From an uncultured Flavobacteriaceae bacterium (GTDB lineage Bacteria > Bacteroidota > Bacteroidia > Flavobacteriales > Flavobacteriaceae): 49,369 bases of DNA. Shown here piece by piece: positions 32,728 through 41,075 of this stretch. The number at the start of each line of letters is the position of its first letter. Position 1 is the stretch's first letter. A program made the position numbers and the translations under genes. The notes beneath the pieces are model-generated. The model made no database searches. It worked only from the letters and a program-made list of their open reading frames with translations, and was not told the origin of the DNA. The DNA lies in the NCBI GenBank assembly GCA_947504035.1, contig CANNGA010000023.1, forward strand, positions 1 to 49,369, read 5' to 3'.

Positions 32728-34899
32728 TTATTGCTTTATGATTTGTTTGGACACTATAGTACCGTCGTCTAGTTGTAATTTTAAAATATATATTCCATTG
32801 GAGTAATCATTTAGGTTAATGTTGAACGAATTTGTCTCAATATGACTTCCTTGTTTGTAGGTAGCACCCAGAGTATTATAAAGTATCCATGATTGTATAC
32901 CTACGCTGCTATTTACGGTTATCAACCCTGTAGTAGGGTTAGGATGTAATGTAATATTACGTAAGATGTTTTCATCTGTAGCTTTTACTTTAGATGTGGT
33001 GGTTTGTTTATTTGATAAAGAAGTACTAGTAATAGGTGTGATGTTGCATGCATTTTGATCTGTTTTTAAACAAATACTTATGGTATTATTTGCTGGTTTA
33101 ATTATTAAATTAGAACCTCTTTTTATTGCTATAGATTCACCAGCTACAATTTGATATTTTCTTGCGGCACCTCCTGAAATAGTTTTTGTAAGACTTGGAT
33201 AGTCTGAAGCACTAAGTATTACGTGGCCACAAGAACCAAATTTTTGATTGCTTTTAGCATTATTTATGTATTTATTTACTCTATTAGCAAAAATTGTTTG
33301 ATTTTCAATAAGTTGGTAAGGGCAGCCTCCATATTGTTTATTTCCAGGTTGGAATCTGCAAAAATCTTCACTATCTACAACACCATCTCCGTCTGTATCT
33401 ATATCGTTAGAGTTTTCTTCGAATAGATCTCCTTTGTGTATCCTACTACCATATATATTGTCATTATACATACCATAACCAACGACATCTAAAGTCAGTA
33501 TATCGTATGTTTTAGCGTTATCTCTTGGTCGAGCACTTTTAAAGAAGTCAATAGCATCTTTGCCTATACCACCATCTGTTCCACTACTTTTAAATTTTAT
33601 AATAAAATTTAAATCATATATTTTTTCAATTTTAGAGGTTCCATATTTTCTTGTTCTGGCTCCAAATTCAGAGAAAAAAATACCTTTTGGAGAATCTATA
33701 GTAATACCTATTTTCTCACCCTTTTCAAAAAGATCATCAAAAGATCGTCCAACAGTTTTAAGTAGATTTTCTACCTGATCTTCAATAAAGTCGTTTAAAG
33801 ATTTAGGAGTTATATCTATATTAGAAACATATAAATAAATTTCATAGTTAAAAGATTCTTTTTTAAAAGGAAAATCATCAAATAAACTACTGGGGTTGTG
33901 AAACTTAACAGGTAGGGTGTTACCTTCACGATCTATTACTCTATCGAAGTTATTATCTTTAATGAGAAAGTTATGAATTCCTAAGTTTGGTGTTGGGATT
34001 TCTACAGGATATCTTATGTTGACTGTTCTTCCTAATTCTAAAAATTCACAGAAATTTTCTTTTTTCCAGTATTCAACCCCTAGAAATTCTTTTCTTTCTT
34101 GAGATTTAACTTTAGCGTATACAGATGAAAAAACCTTATAATTTTGATTAGAGAATACTGTTCGTATTCTTTTGTTATTATTAATATGTACAGTACATTT
34201 TTCAGAACTACCTGGTAATAAAGATTCAATGAATCCAGAATTGTCAAAGTTACAATTTTTTAATTCTAATTTTGAACTATTGGTCGTGTTTGTGGAGCCT
34301 TTTGTAGAGTTCGATTCGATATTGAAATCGTCTTCATAATATAAGTTTCTTTTGTAGTCATATTCAAAAAAACTTACGTTATCACCTAAATCATATGTTG
34401 TAGAGTCTTTAGTGTTTGAAATTGATTTTTTAGAGGTGGAAGTATTAGAATCGTTTTTAGTTTTTTGAATTTTAGATGAGAGTATATGTTCTTGGTTTAC
34501 AGGAGTGAAGAAAGCTCCGTTTGCTTCGTATTTATACAGCATTTCTCCAATTATAATTTCTCTTTTTCTATTTAGTAAACAAGCAAACCTGCCATCACCA
34601 ATAAATTCATCTTCTTCGATATCGTTGTCATGTTCTGATGGATGTTGAGTGAGTTCTTGAAGCTTTAGTTTTTCATTAGTGAGACTTTTAAAACCCAAAT
34701 GCTCCAAACGATTGACAACGTTTTCTAAAGCATTCTCTTCACTACTATTTGTATAATAATTTATAAAATTATTGATATGTTCTTCAGATAAGAAAACGAG
34801 TCTCCTGTTAATAGGATTATTATCTATTTGTGGGGTTGCGACCTGCGCATAAGTTTTATAAAAGAGGAGTATACTAAGTGTTAAAATTATATATTTCAT
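32728..34899 (-). CDS. Secreted protein with thrombospondin type 3 repeat and T9SS type A sorting domain
   Basis: A 723-residue protein with a signal peptide ending KTYAQ. The first ~470 residues match no family I can name; they are Asn/Ser/Lys-rich with scattered Cys. DTDGDGVVDSEDFC (about residues 503-516) is a calcium-binding thrombospondin type 3 repeat. The last ~75 residues form the type A sorting signal (LHPNPTTGLITVNS, LKLQLDDGTIVSKQIIKQ), so it is exported by T9SS and anchored or released outside. The middle region (YDILTLDVVGYGMYNDNIYGSRIH) may be a carbohydrate- or protein-binding part. AT-rich and monocistronic, with its own terminator. Confidence 0.88.
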   Translation of the reverse strand: MKYIILTLSILLFYKTYAQVATPQIDNNPINRRLVFLSEEHINNFINYYTNSSEENALENVVNRLEHLGFKSLTNEKLKLQELTQHPSEHDNDIEEDEFIGDGRFACLLNRKREIIIGEMLYKYEANGAFFTPVNQEHILSSKIQKTKNDSNTSTSKKSISNTKDSTTYDLGDNVSFFEYDYKRNLYYEDDFNIESNSTKGSTNTTNSSKLELKNCNFDNSGFIESLLPGSSEKCTVHINNNKRIRTVFSNQNYKVFSSVYAKVKSQERKEFLGVEYWKKENFCEFLELGRTVNIRYPVEIPTPNLGIHNFLIKDNNFDRVIDREGNTLPVKFHNPSSLFDDFPFKKESFNYEIYLYVSNIDITPKSLNDFIEDQVENLLKTVGRSFDDLFEKGEKIGITIDSPKGIFFSEFGARTRKYGTSKIEKIYDLNFIIKFKSSGTDGGIGKDAIDFFKSARPRDNAKTYDILTLDVVGYGMYNDNIYGSRIHKGDLFEENSNDIDTDGDGVVDSEDFCRFQPGNKQYGGCPYQLIENQTIFANRVNKYINNAKSNQKFGSCGHVILSASDYPSLTKTISGGAARKYQIVAGESIAIKRGSNLIIKPANNTISICLKTDQNACNITPITSTSLSNKQTTTSKVKATDENILRNITLHPNPTTGLITVNSSVGIQSWILYNTLGATYKQGSHIETNSFNINLNDYSNGIYILKLQLDDGTIVSKQIIKQ

Positions 34900-35201
34900 A
34901 ATTATTTATGTTTTAAATGATGTGTTTTGTTTTAGCTATGCTATAACTTCGCTGACTGATACATAGACCTAGGCAGCTGTTCCTATTAAGGTTAGCGTTA
35001 TGATTAGAACTGTATTTCATAATATTAGAAATGTGACTATTGCATGCATGCGCTCTAAATTTTAAGCAATAGACCTCTAGCCCAAGCAGATGATGCTTAA
35101 GTGATATGACAAAATAGGTAAGAGGTATGGTTTTAAAAAAAGGCTGACTAACGAATGTAATCAGCCTTTGTATTGCTTGTAAAGAGAAGGATTAGAAATG
35201 C
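34900..35201. other. Intergenic region between two surface-protein genes
   Basis: About 300 bp with no acceptable ORF. It holds the terminator of the tail-fibre-like gene at 35135-35169 and presumably the promoter of the 723-residue gene, for which no clear TAnnTTTG box was seen. Confidence 0.55.
35135..35169 (-). terminator. Terminator of the tail-fibre-like gene
   Basis: On the minus strand AAAGGCTGA pairs with TCAGCCTTT around a 13-nt loop, followed by a T run. It lies 33 bp past the stop at 35202. Confidence 0.8.
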
Positions 35202-36116
35202 TTAGTCATTTAATCTTGCTTCTAATAATTTAATGCGTTTTTCTTGCGCTATAGTATAAAGCGTCAATTCTTCTATTTTCTGTAATAATAGCATGCTCAT
35301 ACCCTTAAGTTCTAGACCGTCTTCTTTAAAGGCTTCAGCACTTGGCACTTCTGGCAGGTGGTTATTAGCTTTAGTATAAGCTTCAACTTCTTCTAAGGTA
35401 GGCATCACATAGCTAGGTTTTAATTCAGAACTACCGTCGTAGTAGGTTTCAAAAACGTAATCTGGTGCATTGGCGTTTACCACAACTTCTACTTCTTCAC
35501 ATAGTATTTTACCTTTTACAGTGAGTTTTTCACTTGGAGATGAAGTTCCTATTCCTATGTTACCGTTATCTCCCTCTATAAACAAAACTGAAGATATGCT
35601 TTGTCCACCAATATTTGATAGAAAATTATAATCTCCACCTCCAGAAATATTTTTAAATAAAATTTGGTTAGAATCATTAATATTCATGGAGAAAGTTTCG
35701 TGACCGCTTTGTCTTTTTAGTGCAAATTGATTATTAGAATTGTTATAAGCTATTGTTAATGGTGATTTAGGAGCAGTTGTACCGATACCAATATTACCAT
35801 TATCTCCCTCTATAAACAAAGCTGAAGATATGCTTTGCCCACCAATGTTTGATAAAAAATTATAATCGCCACCTCCAGAAATGTTTTTAAATAAAATTTG
35901 GTTAGAAGCATTAATATTCATGGAGAAAGTTTCGTGACCACTTTGCCTTTTTAGTGCAAATTGATTATTAGAATTATTATAAGCTATTGTTAATGGTGAG
36001 TTCGGACTCGTAGTCCCAATCCCCACATTTCCAGAAGTAGGAAATGTATTTTGCGCAAAACTAGTTAAAGCAAAAAGAGAGCAGCATGCGAATAGGTGTA
36101 ATTTTAGTGTTTTCAT
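35202..36116 (-). CDS. Secreted tail-fibre-like protein with duplicated repeat
   Basis: A 304-residue protein with a signal peptide ending TSFAQ (about 22). A 78-residue unit starting GN(V/I)GIGTT is repeated twice (29-106 and 107-184), and a third GNIGIGTSSP start follows. The C-terminus has VMPTLEEVEAYTKANNHLPEVPSA and a helical, coiled-coil-like tail (LLLQKIEELTLYTIAQEKRIKLLEARL), the same layout as phage tail-fibre-like secreted proteins common in flavobacteria. No intramolecular chaperone catalytic dyad could be confirmed. It probably forms trimeric fibres at the surface; this is an inference. Confidence 0.82.
   Translation of the reverse strand: MKTLKLHLFACCSLFALTSFAQNTFPTSGNVGIGTTSPNSPLTIAYNNSNNQFALKRQSGHETFSMNINASNQILFKNISGGGDYNFLSNIGGQSISSALFIEGDNGNIGIGTTAPKSPLTIAYNNSNNQFALKRQSGHETFSMNINDSNQILFKNISGGGDYNFLSNIGGQSISSVLFIEGDNGNIGIGTSSPSEKLTVKGKILCEEVEVVVNANAPDYVFETYYDGSSELKPSYVMPTLEEVEAYTKANNHLPEVPSAEAFKEDGLELKGMSMLLLQKIEELTLYTIAQEKRIKLLEARLND
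35565..36032 (-). repeat. Two 234-bp tandem in-frame repeats
   Basis: 35799-36032 and 35565-35798 encode nearly identical 78-residue units with very few differences, indicating recent duplication or gene conversion inside the tail-fibre-like gene. Confidence 0.85.
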
Positions 36117-36171
36117 GATAATAACAGTGTTAAAAATTGTGTTTATTTTAAGTTTTAGTGAATTCTATTAT

Positions 36172-36801
36172 TTATAATTTGGCAAAAGTTTTGGAATGTA
36201 CATCGCCGTTTTCCAATTGCAGGATAAGGATGTATATGTCAGAATTTAAGTTATCTATGGGAACTTGAAAATTTAATGGCTGCTTATGGTTTACCTCAAT
36301 AATAGGCATGCCATCTAAACTATAAATACTATAATGTATAATGGGCGCTGTTGCATCAGCTATGCCAATATATTGATTGGTAATGGTATAGTTTAAGGGA
36401 GCGGGCTCAGAAGGTTCAGGCTTTTCGTCTTCGGGGTCTTTTCTAGCTTGATTACCACTAGTACCTGCTAATTTTAATCTGCGGTTTTTTCCAGAATCGT
36501 TTGGATCGAAGACGTCAGTATCTGGTGGAGGCAAAATCTTTACAGAAGAAGCGCCTGGTGTAATACGTAGCCGTTCTTTAAAAGTAATTGAAGTATTTAC
36601 AATAGTGCCATGTACATCTTCTGGTAAAGCGGTGATAAGAACTTCTTCTTCACAGTCTATATCATAATCGATAAAACCATGAAAAGGAGTACCACATTCT
36701 TGAGGGACTGTGACGATAAGCGTTTTGAAACTTAGAGAGAGGTAAACGAGAAGTAAAGAGACAAAGCTTAGCATAAATTTTTGAGAGGAATTGTGTTTCA
36801 T
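36172..36801 (-). CDS. Hypothetical secreted protein with T9SS-like C-terminus
   Basis: About 209 residues from the preferred start at 36801 (MKHNSSQKFMLSF), which begins a signal sequence; a longer frame to 36846 adds 15 unlikely residues. The middle contains an acidic and proline-rich linker (KDPEDEKPEPSEPAP). The C-terminal ~70 residues resemble a type A sorting domain (IHYSIYSLDGMPIIEVN, DIYILILQLENGDVHSKTF) but lack the usual NP start. It lies divergent to the histidine kinase gene and downstream genes point the same way. No function recognised. Confidence 0.7.
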   Translation of the reverse strand: MKHNSSQKFMLSFVSLLLVYLSLSFKTLIVTVPQECGTPFHGFIDYDIDCEEEVLITALPEDVHGTIVNTSITFKERLRITPGASSVKILPPPDTDVFDPNDSGKNRRLKLAGTSGNQARKDPEDEKPEPSEPAPLNYTITNQYIGIADATAPIIHYSIYSLDGMPIIEVNHKQPLNFQVPIDNLNSDIYILILQLENGDVHSKTFAKL

Positions 36802-36837
36802 AATGTTGACAAATTTATATGAGATTATAGAATAAGG

Positions 36838-36859
36838 AAATACCATAAATATGGTATTT
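36838..36859. promoter_or_regulatory. Perfect 9-bp inverted repeat in a divergent promoter region
   Basis: AAATACCAT-aaat-ATGGTATTT lies between the secreted-protein gene (start 36801, minus) and the kinase gene (start 36880, plus), 20 bp before the kinase start. It is an operator candidate for autoregulation; no evidence beyond symmetry and position. Confidence 0.45.
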
Positions 36860-36879
36860 TAGACGTAAAACTATAATTA

Positions 36880-38802
36880 TTGAGGATATTGATAAGGAAA
36901 ATAGGTGTTTTATGGTGTTTTGTGTGTTTTAGTTGTGTTGTTATTGCGCAAAAAACTACACGTATAGGAAAATGGCACGAAACCTTTGAAGAAGTGATTT
37001 ATACCGATTTTAAAGCAGCCAAACAGTTGGCATTTAAAGCTATTTTTGAAAGTGAAAAGCTACAAAATGATACGCTTTTATTAGAAGCGTATACCGATAT
37101 AAGTCATTTGTATTTACAAACGACTCAATTAGATTCTTCGTTACATTATACAGATAAGGCTTTAGACTATGCGAAGGTATTAGGTGATCGAGAAAAAGAA
37201 GCCATTTTGTATAATAGAAAAGGGAAATTAGCGAGAATAAATAGCGACTTTAAAATAGCTTTAAGACTTCATGAAAAAGCTTTGTATCTTTCTAAAAATA
37301 TAGAAAATAGACAAATAGAAGTTGATGTGATGAATGGTTTAGCTATATTATACAATAAGCAGCTTGAGAAAGCAAAAGTGTTTAAGGTTTTAGAAGAAGC
37401 TAGACAAATAGCAATATCAATTGATTACAAAAAAGGGTTAGCGGAAAATTATAATACGAAAGGGCTTTTGTTGTTTGCTGAAAATCAAGATAACGTTGAA
37501 AATATATTTAAAGAAGGAATTAGTATAACCAAAGCAGATGGTAATAGATGTTTAGAAGGGATTATATTATCTAACTTAGGGGATTATTATTTAGAAATTC
37601 GAGAAGATGCTAAAGCCATTAGTACTTTGAATAAGGCAACAAATGTAGCAAAAGAGGTGGGAGATAGGACGACACTCTCTTATGTAGAAATGTCTAAAAA
37701 TATCTATAGAGACCATATTGGAGAATATCAAAAGGCTGTAGTATCGTATAAAAATATATTAAAAGAGTATAAACAAATATTAAACAATACCCAACGTTTA
37801 CAAGTGTATTGGCTACTTTCTGGTGTATTATGGGACACTAAAGCATTTGAAGAGGCTTTTGATTACCAAGAACGTTATATCTATTTAAACGATAGTATTT
37901 TCAATTTAGAAAAAGCAAAAGAATTTGAAAATCTAAGGACGGAATACGAAGTCGAAAAAAAAGAACATCAAATTGTGACTTTAGAAAAAGAAAAAGCATT
38001 AGAACGCTCTCGAAAACAATGGATTTTAGTTAGTGCAATATTACTTATCTTACCACTTATCATCTTGTTTTTGTTTTATAGAAACCGTGCAAAAACCCAA
38101 AACACCATCCGCTTGCAAGAACAGAAACTACATGCCAAAGAAAAAGAACGACTGGAGCAAGAAAAGGCCTTGAAAGAAACACAGGCTTTAGTGGCAGGGC
38201 AAGATAAAGAACGCGAACGCATTGCAAAAGAATTACATGACGGTGTTGGTGGCCAGTTGGCGAGTATTAATTTAAATGTATCGCATATCAATACAAGCTT
38301 AAAACATCCGTCTTTAACTGCTGTAAATCACGCTTTAAAAGATACCTTTAAAGAATTACGCGCCTTATCTCATGATTTGAGTTACAATTACCACCAAGAC
38401 AAGTCGATGTATCAATTACTGGCAGAGTTAAAACAAAACTATACCAAAAGCCATGGGTTGCTTATAGATGTGTCTATTTTTCCTAAAGACTGCTTGCAAA
38501 TGCTAGACGTGTATACCAAGCACAATTTGTATCGAATACTTCAGGAAGTGTTGGCAAATACGGCTAAGCATGCAAAATCTCAACATGTAAGTTTAAGCAT
38601 AAATCGCCATGAAGCTGCTTTGATTATTGTTTTAGAAGACGATGGTATAGGTTTTGATGTAAATACCCAAAAAGGAGGCATAGGGCTAAAAAACATTAGA
38701 GAACGCGTTATGAGTATTAATGGTAAGCTCACTATAGATTCGGTACTAGGGCAAGGTACAAGTGTCATTATAGAAATACTAACAGATACAGTACACCAAT
38801 GA
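36880..38802 (+). CDS. TPR-containing sensor histidine kinase
   Basis: A 640-residue kinase. It has an N-terminal signal peptide (ending CVVIAQ), then about 330 residues of tetratricopeptide repeats in the periplasm (ALDYAKVLGDREKEAILYNRKGKL and similar), a membrane segment near 386-404, a coiled-coil linker, and a HisKA_3 dimerisation domain with phospho-acceptor His453 in AKELHDGVGGQL. The HATPase region has EVLANTAKHAKS (N box) and DDGIGFD. The reading starts at TTG (36880); no ATG fits nearby. It overlaps the response-regulator gene by 4 bp (ATGA), forming a NarL-type two-component pair. The signal is unknown. Confidence 0.92.
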   Translation: MRILIRKIGVLWCFVCFSCVVIAQKTTRIGKWHETFEEVIYTDFKAAKQLAFKAIFESEKLQNDTLLLEAYTDISHLYLQTTQLDSSLHYTDKALDYAKVLGDREKEAILYNRKGKLARINSDFKIALRLHEKALYLSKNIENRQIEVDVMNGLAILYNKQLEKAKVFKVLEEARQIAISIDYKKGLAENYNTKGLLLFAENQDNVENIFKEGISITKADGNRCLEGIILSNLGDYYLEIREDAKAISTLNKATNVAKEVGDRTTLSYVEMSKNIYRDHIGEYQKAVVSYKNILKEYKQILNNTQRLQVYWLLSGVLWDTKAFEEAFDYQERYIYLNDSIFNLEKAKEFENLRTEYEVEKKEHQIVTLEKEKALERSRKQWILVSAILLILPLIILFLFYRNRAKTQNTIRLQEQKLHAKEKERLEQEKALKETQALVAGQDKERERIAKELHDGVGGQLASINLNVSHINTSLKHPSLTAVNHALKDTFKELRALSHDLSYNYHQDKSMYQLLAELKQNYTKSHGLLIDVSIFPKDCLQMLDVYTKHNLYRILQEVLANTAKHAKSQHVSLSINRHEAALIIVLEDDGIGFDVNTQKGGIGLKNIRERVMSINGKLTIDSVLGQGTSVIIEILTDTVHQ

Positions 38803-39404
38803 AAATCGATATTATTTTAGTAGACGATCACGATCTATTTTTAGAAGGTTTAGCAGGAACCCTATCTAAGCATGACCATATACAGGTGTCTGCACTATAC
38901 AATACGGCAGAAGCTGCTTTACAGGGGTTAAAAAGTCACACACCAGATTTAGTGATAACCGATGTCTCTATGCCAAAAATTAACGGTTTAGAATTTGTAA
39001 AACTCTTAAATGAAGCTTACCCACATTTAAAGATTTTAGTGATTAGCATGTTTCAGCAAATACAATCCTTTAAAGGGATTAAAGGTTATCTTTTAAAAGA
39101 GACCAAAAGTGACGAATTGTTAACAGCGATAGACAAAATAGTGGTGCAGAATGAAACTTATTTTTATAAAGCCTATGCGCAAGACACTAAAGAATTAGAG
39201 TTTAACACCGCGATACTAACACCACGTGAGAAAACCATTGTAGACCTTATCGCTAAAGAACACACCACCGATGACATCGCAAAGGCATTATTTCTAAGTC
39301 GGTATACCATAGAAACCCATAAAAAAAACATATACCTAAAATTACAAGTAAACAATGCCGCGGGCCTAATCAAGAAAGCCGTGTATTTAGGGTATATCCA
39401 TTAA
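38799..39404 (+). CDS. LuxR/NarL-type response regulator
   Basis: A 201-residue regulator. The receiver domain has the acidic pair in LVDDHD (Asp9/Asp10), phospho-acceptor Asp55 in LVITDVSMPK and the KGYLLKET switch region with conserved Lys. The C-terminal LuxR HTH is LTPREKTIVDLIAKEHTTDDIAKALFLSRYTIETHKKNIYLKL. The receiver is somewhat shorter than usual around alpha4. It is the partner of the TPR histidine kinase, with which it overlaps by ATGA. Confidence 0.94.
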   Translation: MKIDIILVDDHDLFLEGLAGTLSKHDHIQVSALYNTAEAALQGLKSHTPDLVITDVSMPKINGLEFVKLLNEAYPHLKILVISMFQQIQSFKGIKGYLLKETKSDELLTAIDKIVVQNETYFYKAYAQDTKELEFNTAILTPREKTIVDLIAKEHTTDDIAKALFLSRYTIETHKKNIYLKLQVNNAAGLIKKAVYLGYIH

Positions 39405-39417
39405 AAAACAGTGTTTT

Positions 39418-40059
39418 ATGCAATTTAAAACCTTTTTAAGTCGCCTCTCTAAAGTGGGAGAGGTTTCATTACCAGCAGATAAGGCACATCTTAAAATGGC
39501 ACCAGCATCTCGAAACTCTTTTAAAACCTATTCCCAAGATACGTTAAAAGATGCTAAACAAGCAGGCGTTATGGCCTTGTTTTACCCCAATGCCCAACAA
39601 GAGACCCATATCATTTTAATGTTACGCCAAACTTACAAAGGGACACATTCAGCACAAGTCTCTTTCCCTGGAGGGCAATACGAAGTCAACGATACCAATT
39701 TAAAACATACGGCACTTAGAGAGACCTACGAAGAGGTAGGAGTCCCTCTAAAAGCTATGACAGTCGTAAAAGCACTATCGCCTGTTTACATTCCTCCAAG
39801 TAACTTTCATGTGCAGCCCTATTTAGGTTATGCAACGACAACACCGGCTTTTGTCAAGCAAGATGATGAAGTAAAAGCACTTATAGAGGTAAATGTAGAC
39901 GATTTGCTAAATGAGGCTACAGTACGTACTAAAACAGTGCGCACCTCTTACAGTGCTGAGGTAGAGGTGCCTGCGTTTCAATTGAACGGATTTACAGTCT
40001 GGGGCGCCACAGCAATGATGCTAAGTGAGGTGAAAGATCTCATCAAACAATTGACATAG
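39418..40059 (+). CDS. NUDIX CoA pyrophosphatase
   Basis: A 213-residue hydrolase of the NUDT7/8-type CoA pyrophosphatase group. It has the UPF0035-like motif LMLRQTYKGTHSAQVSFPGGQY and the Nudix box ending TALRETYEEVGV. The first conserved Glu of GX5E reads Asp. It would hydrolyse CoA or its derivatives to 4'-phosphopantetheine and 3',5'-ADP. It starts 14 bp after the response regulator. The promoter of the acyltransferase gene overlaps its 3' end. Confidence 0.9.
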   Translation: MQFKTFLSRLSKVGEVSLPADKAHLKMAPASRNSFKTYSQDTLKDAKQAGVMALFYPNAQQETHIILMLRQTYKGTHSAQVSFPGGQYEVNDTNLKHTALRETYEEVGVPLKAMTVVKALSPVYIPPSNFHVQPYLGYATTTPAFVKQDDEVKALIEVNVDDLLNEATVRTKTVRTSYSAEVEVPAFQLNGFTVWGATAMMLSEVKDLIKQLT

Positions 40060-40080
40060 CTAATAGATTTATTACATTTG
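40051..40080 (+). promoter_or_regulatory. Full Bacteroidota promoter (-33 TTG, -7 TACATTTG)
   Basis: TTG at 40051-40053 is followed after 19 bp by TACATTTG at 40073-40080, matching TTG-N19-TAnnTTTG. The -33 box overlaps the last codons of the NUDIX gene. The acyltransferase ATG is 31 bp downstream. Confidence 0.6.
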
Positions 40081-40111
40081 TAGCTATTAACTAATATTTG
40101 ACGCGTGATTT

Positions 40112-40909
40112 ATGGGATTGTTTAAAAGAAATCCATTCGGACATATACTTTTTGTGAAAAAATGGCTCATTAGAATATTGGGCGCCATGACGCACAGGCG
40201 TTTCCGAGGCTTTAACGAGTTGCAAATAGAAGGGTCTGAAGTGTTTAAACACTTACCAGAAACCAATGTTTTATTCATTTCTAACCATCAAACGTATTTT
40301 GCAGACGTTGTAGCCATGTTTCATGTATTCAATGCCAGTTTAAGCGGTCGTGTAGATTCTATAAAAAATGTGGGTTACCTCTGGAATCCAAAACTTAATT
40401 TGTATTACGTCGCTGCCAAGGAAACCATGAAAGCAGGACTGCTGCCTAAAATCTTGGCTTATGTAGGCTCTGTAAGTATAGAGCGTACTTGGCGTTCTGA
40501 AGGTAAAGATGTAAAGCGTCAAGTGCGCATGAGTGATATTTCTAGCATTGGTAAAGCTTTAGATGACGGGTGGGTGATTACCTTTCCTCAAGGTACAACC
40601 ACACCATTTAAACCCATTCGTAAAGGCACCGCGCATATTATAAAACGCTATAAACCTGTAGTAGTACCTATCGTTATTGATGGGTTTAGACGTTCTTTTG
40701 ATAAAAAAGGCCTGCGTATAAAAAAGAAAAACATCTTACAATCTATGGAGATTAAAGCCCCTCTAGAGATTGATTACGAGAATGAAACTACTGAAGAGAT
40801 CGTAAAAAAAATAGAATTTGCCATAGAGCAGCACCCTTCATTTTTAAAGGTAATTTCAGAAAAAGAATTGAAAGCACAAGCCGAGTTGGATAAATTGCGG
40901 GAATGGTAA
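40112..40909 (+). CDS. 1-acyl-sn-glycerol-3-phosphate acyltransferase family protein
   Basis: A 265-residue PlsC-type acyltransferase. The catalytic block NHQTYFAD (NHx4D form) is at about 54-61; a second motif FPQGTTTPF stands for the usual FPEGTRS, so the substrate phosphate-binding Glu is Gln; V-VPIVIDG is the fourth block. It would acylate a lysophosphatidate or a related lipid at the inner membrane. A full promoter is seen upstream, indicating independent expression. Confidence 0.88.
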   Translation: MGLFKRNPFGHILFVKKWLIRILGAMTHRRFRGFNELQIEGSEVFKHLPETNVLFISNHQTYFADVVAMFHVFNASLSGRVDSIKNVGYLWNPKLNLYYVAAKETMKAGLLPKILAYVGSVSIERTWRSEGKDVKRQVRMSDISSIGKALDDGWVITFPQGTTTPFKPIRKGTAHIIKRYKPVVVPIVIDGFRRSFDKKGLRIKKKNILQSMEIKAPLEIDYENETTEEIVKKIEFAIEQHPSFLKVISEKELKAQAELDKLREW

Positions 40910-40920
40910 ACTTTTAAATA

Positions 40921-40999
40921 GGGCGTTCCCAAAGGTCGGGCTTTCACTACGCGCTCCTCCTGCGTCGGGAGCTTAAACATGCCGTTCAATCCCTAACGC
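40921..40999. repeat. GC-rich intergenic REP-like element
   Basis: An unusually GC-rich ~79-bp segment begins GGGCGTTCCC, continues with GGTCGGGCTTTCACTACGCG and ends TTCAATCCCTAACGC. It includes a GCTCC/GGAGC hairpin. It resembles a dispersed intergenic sequence I recall from many Bacteroidota genomes (GGGCGT...GGTCGGGCT...ATCCCTAACGC), whose function is not established. Here it lies between the acyltransferase gene and recQ. Confidence 0.6.
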
Positions 41000-41075
41000 A
41001 AAAAACTTTGGCAACCTCTAGAAGACCAGATCAATTCTTTGAAGATTTATCAGCACTCATTTATATACGCTTAGC

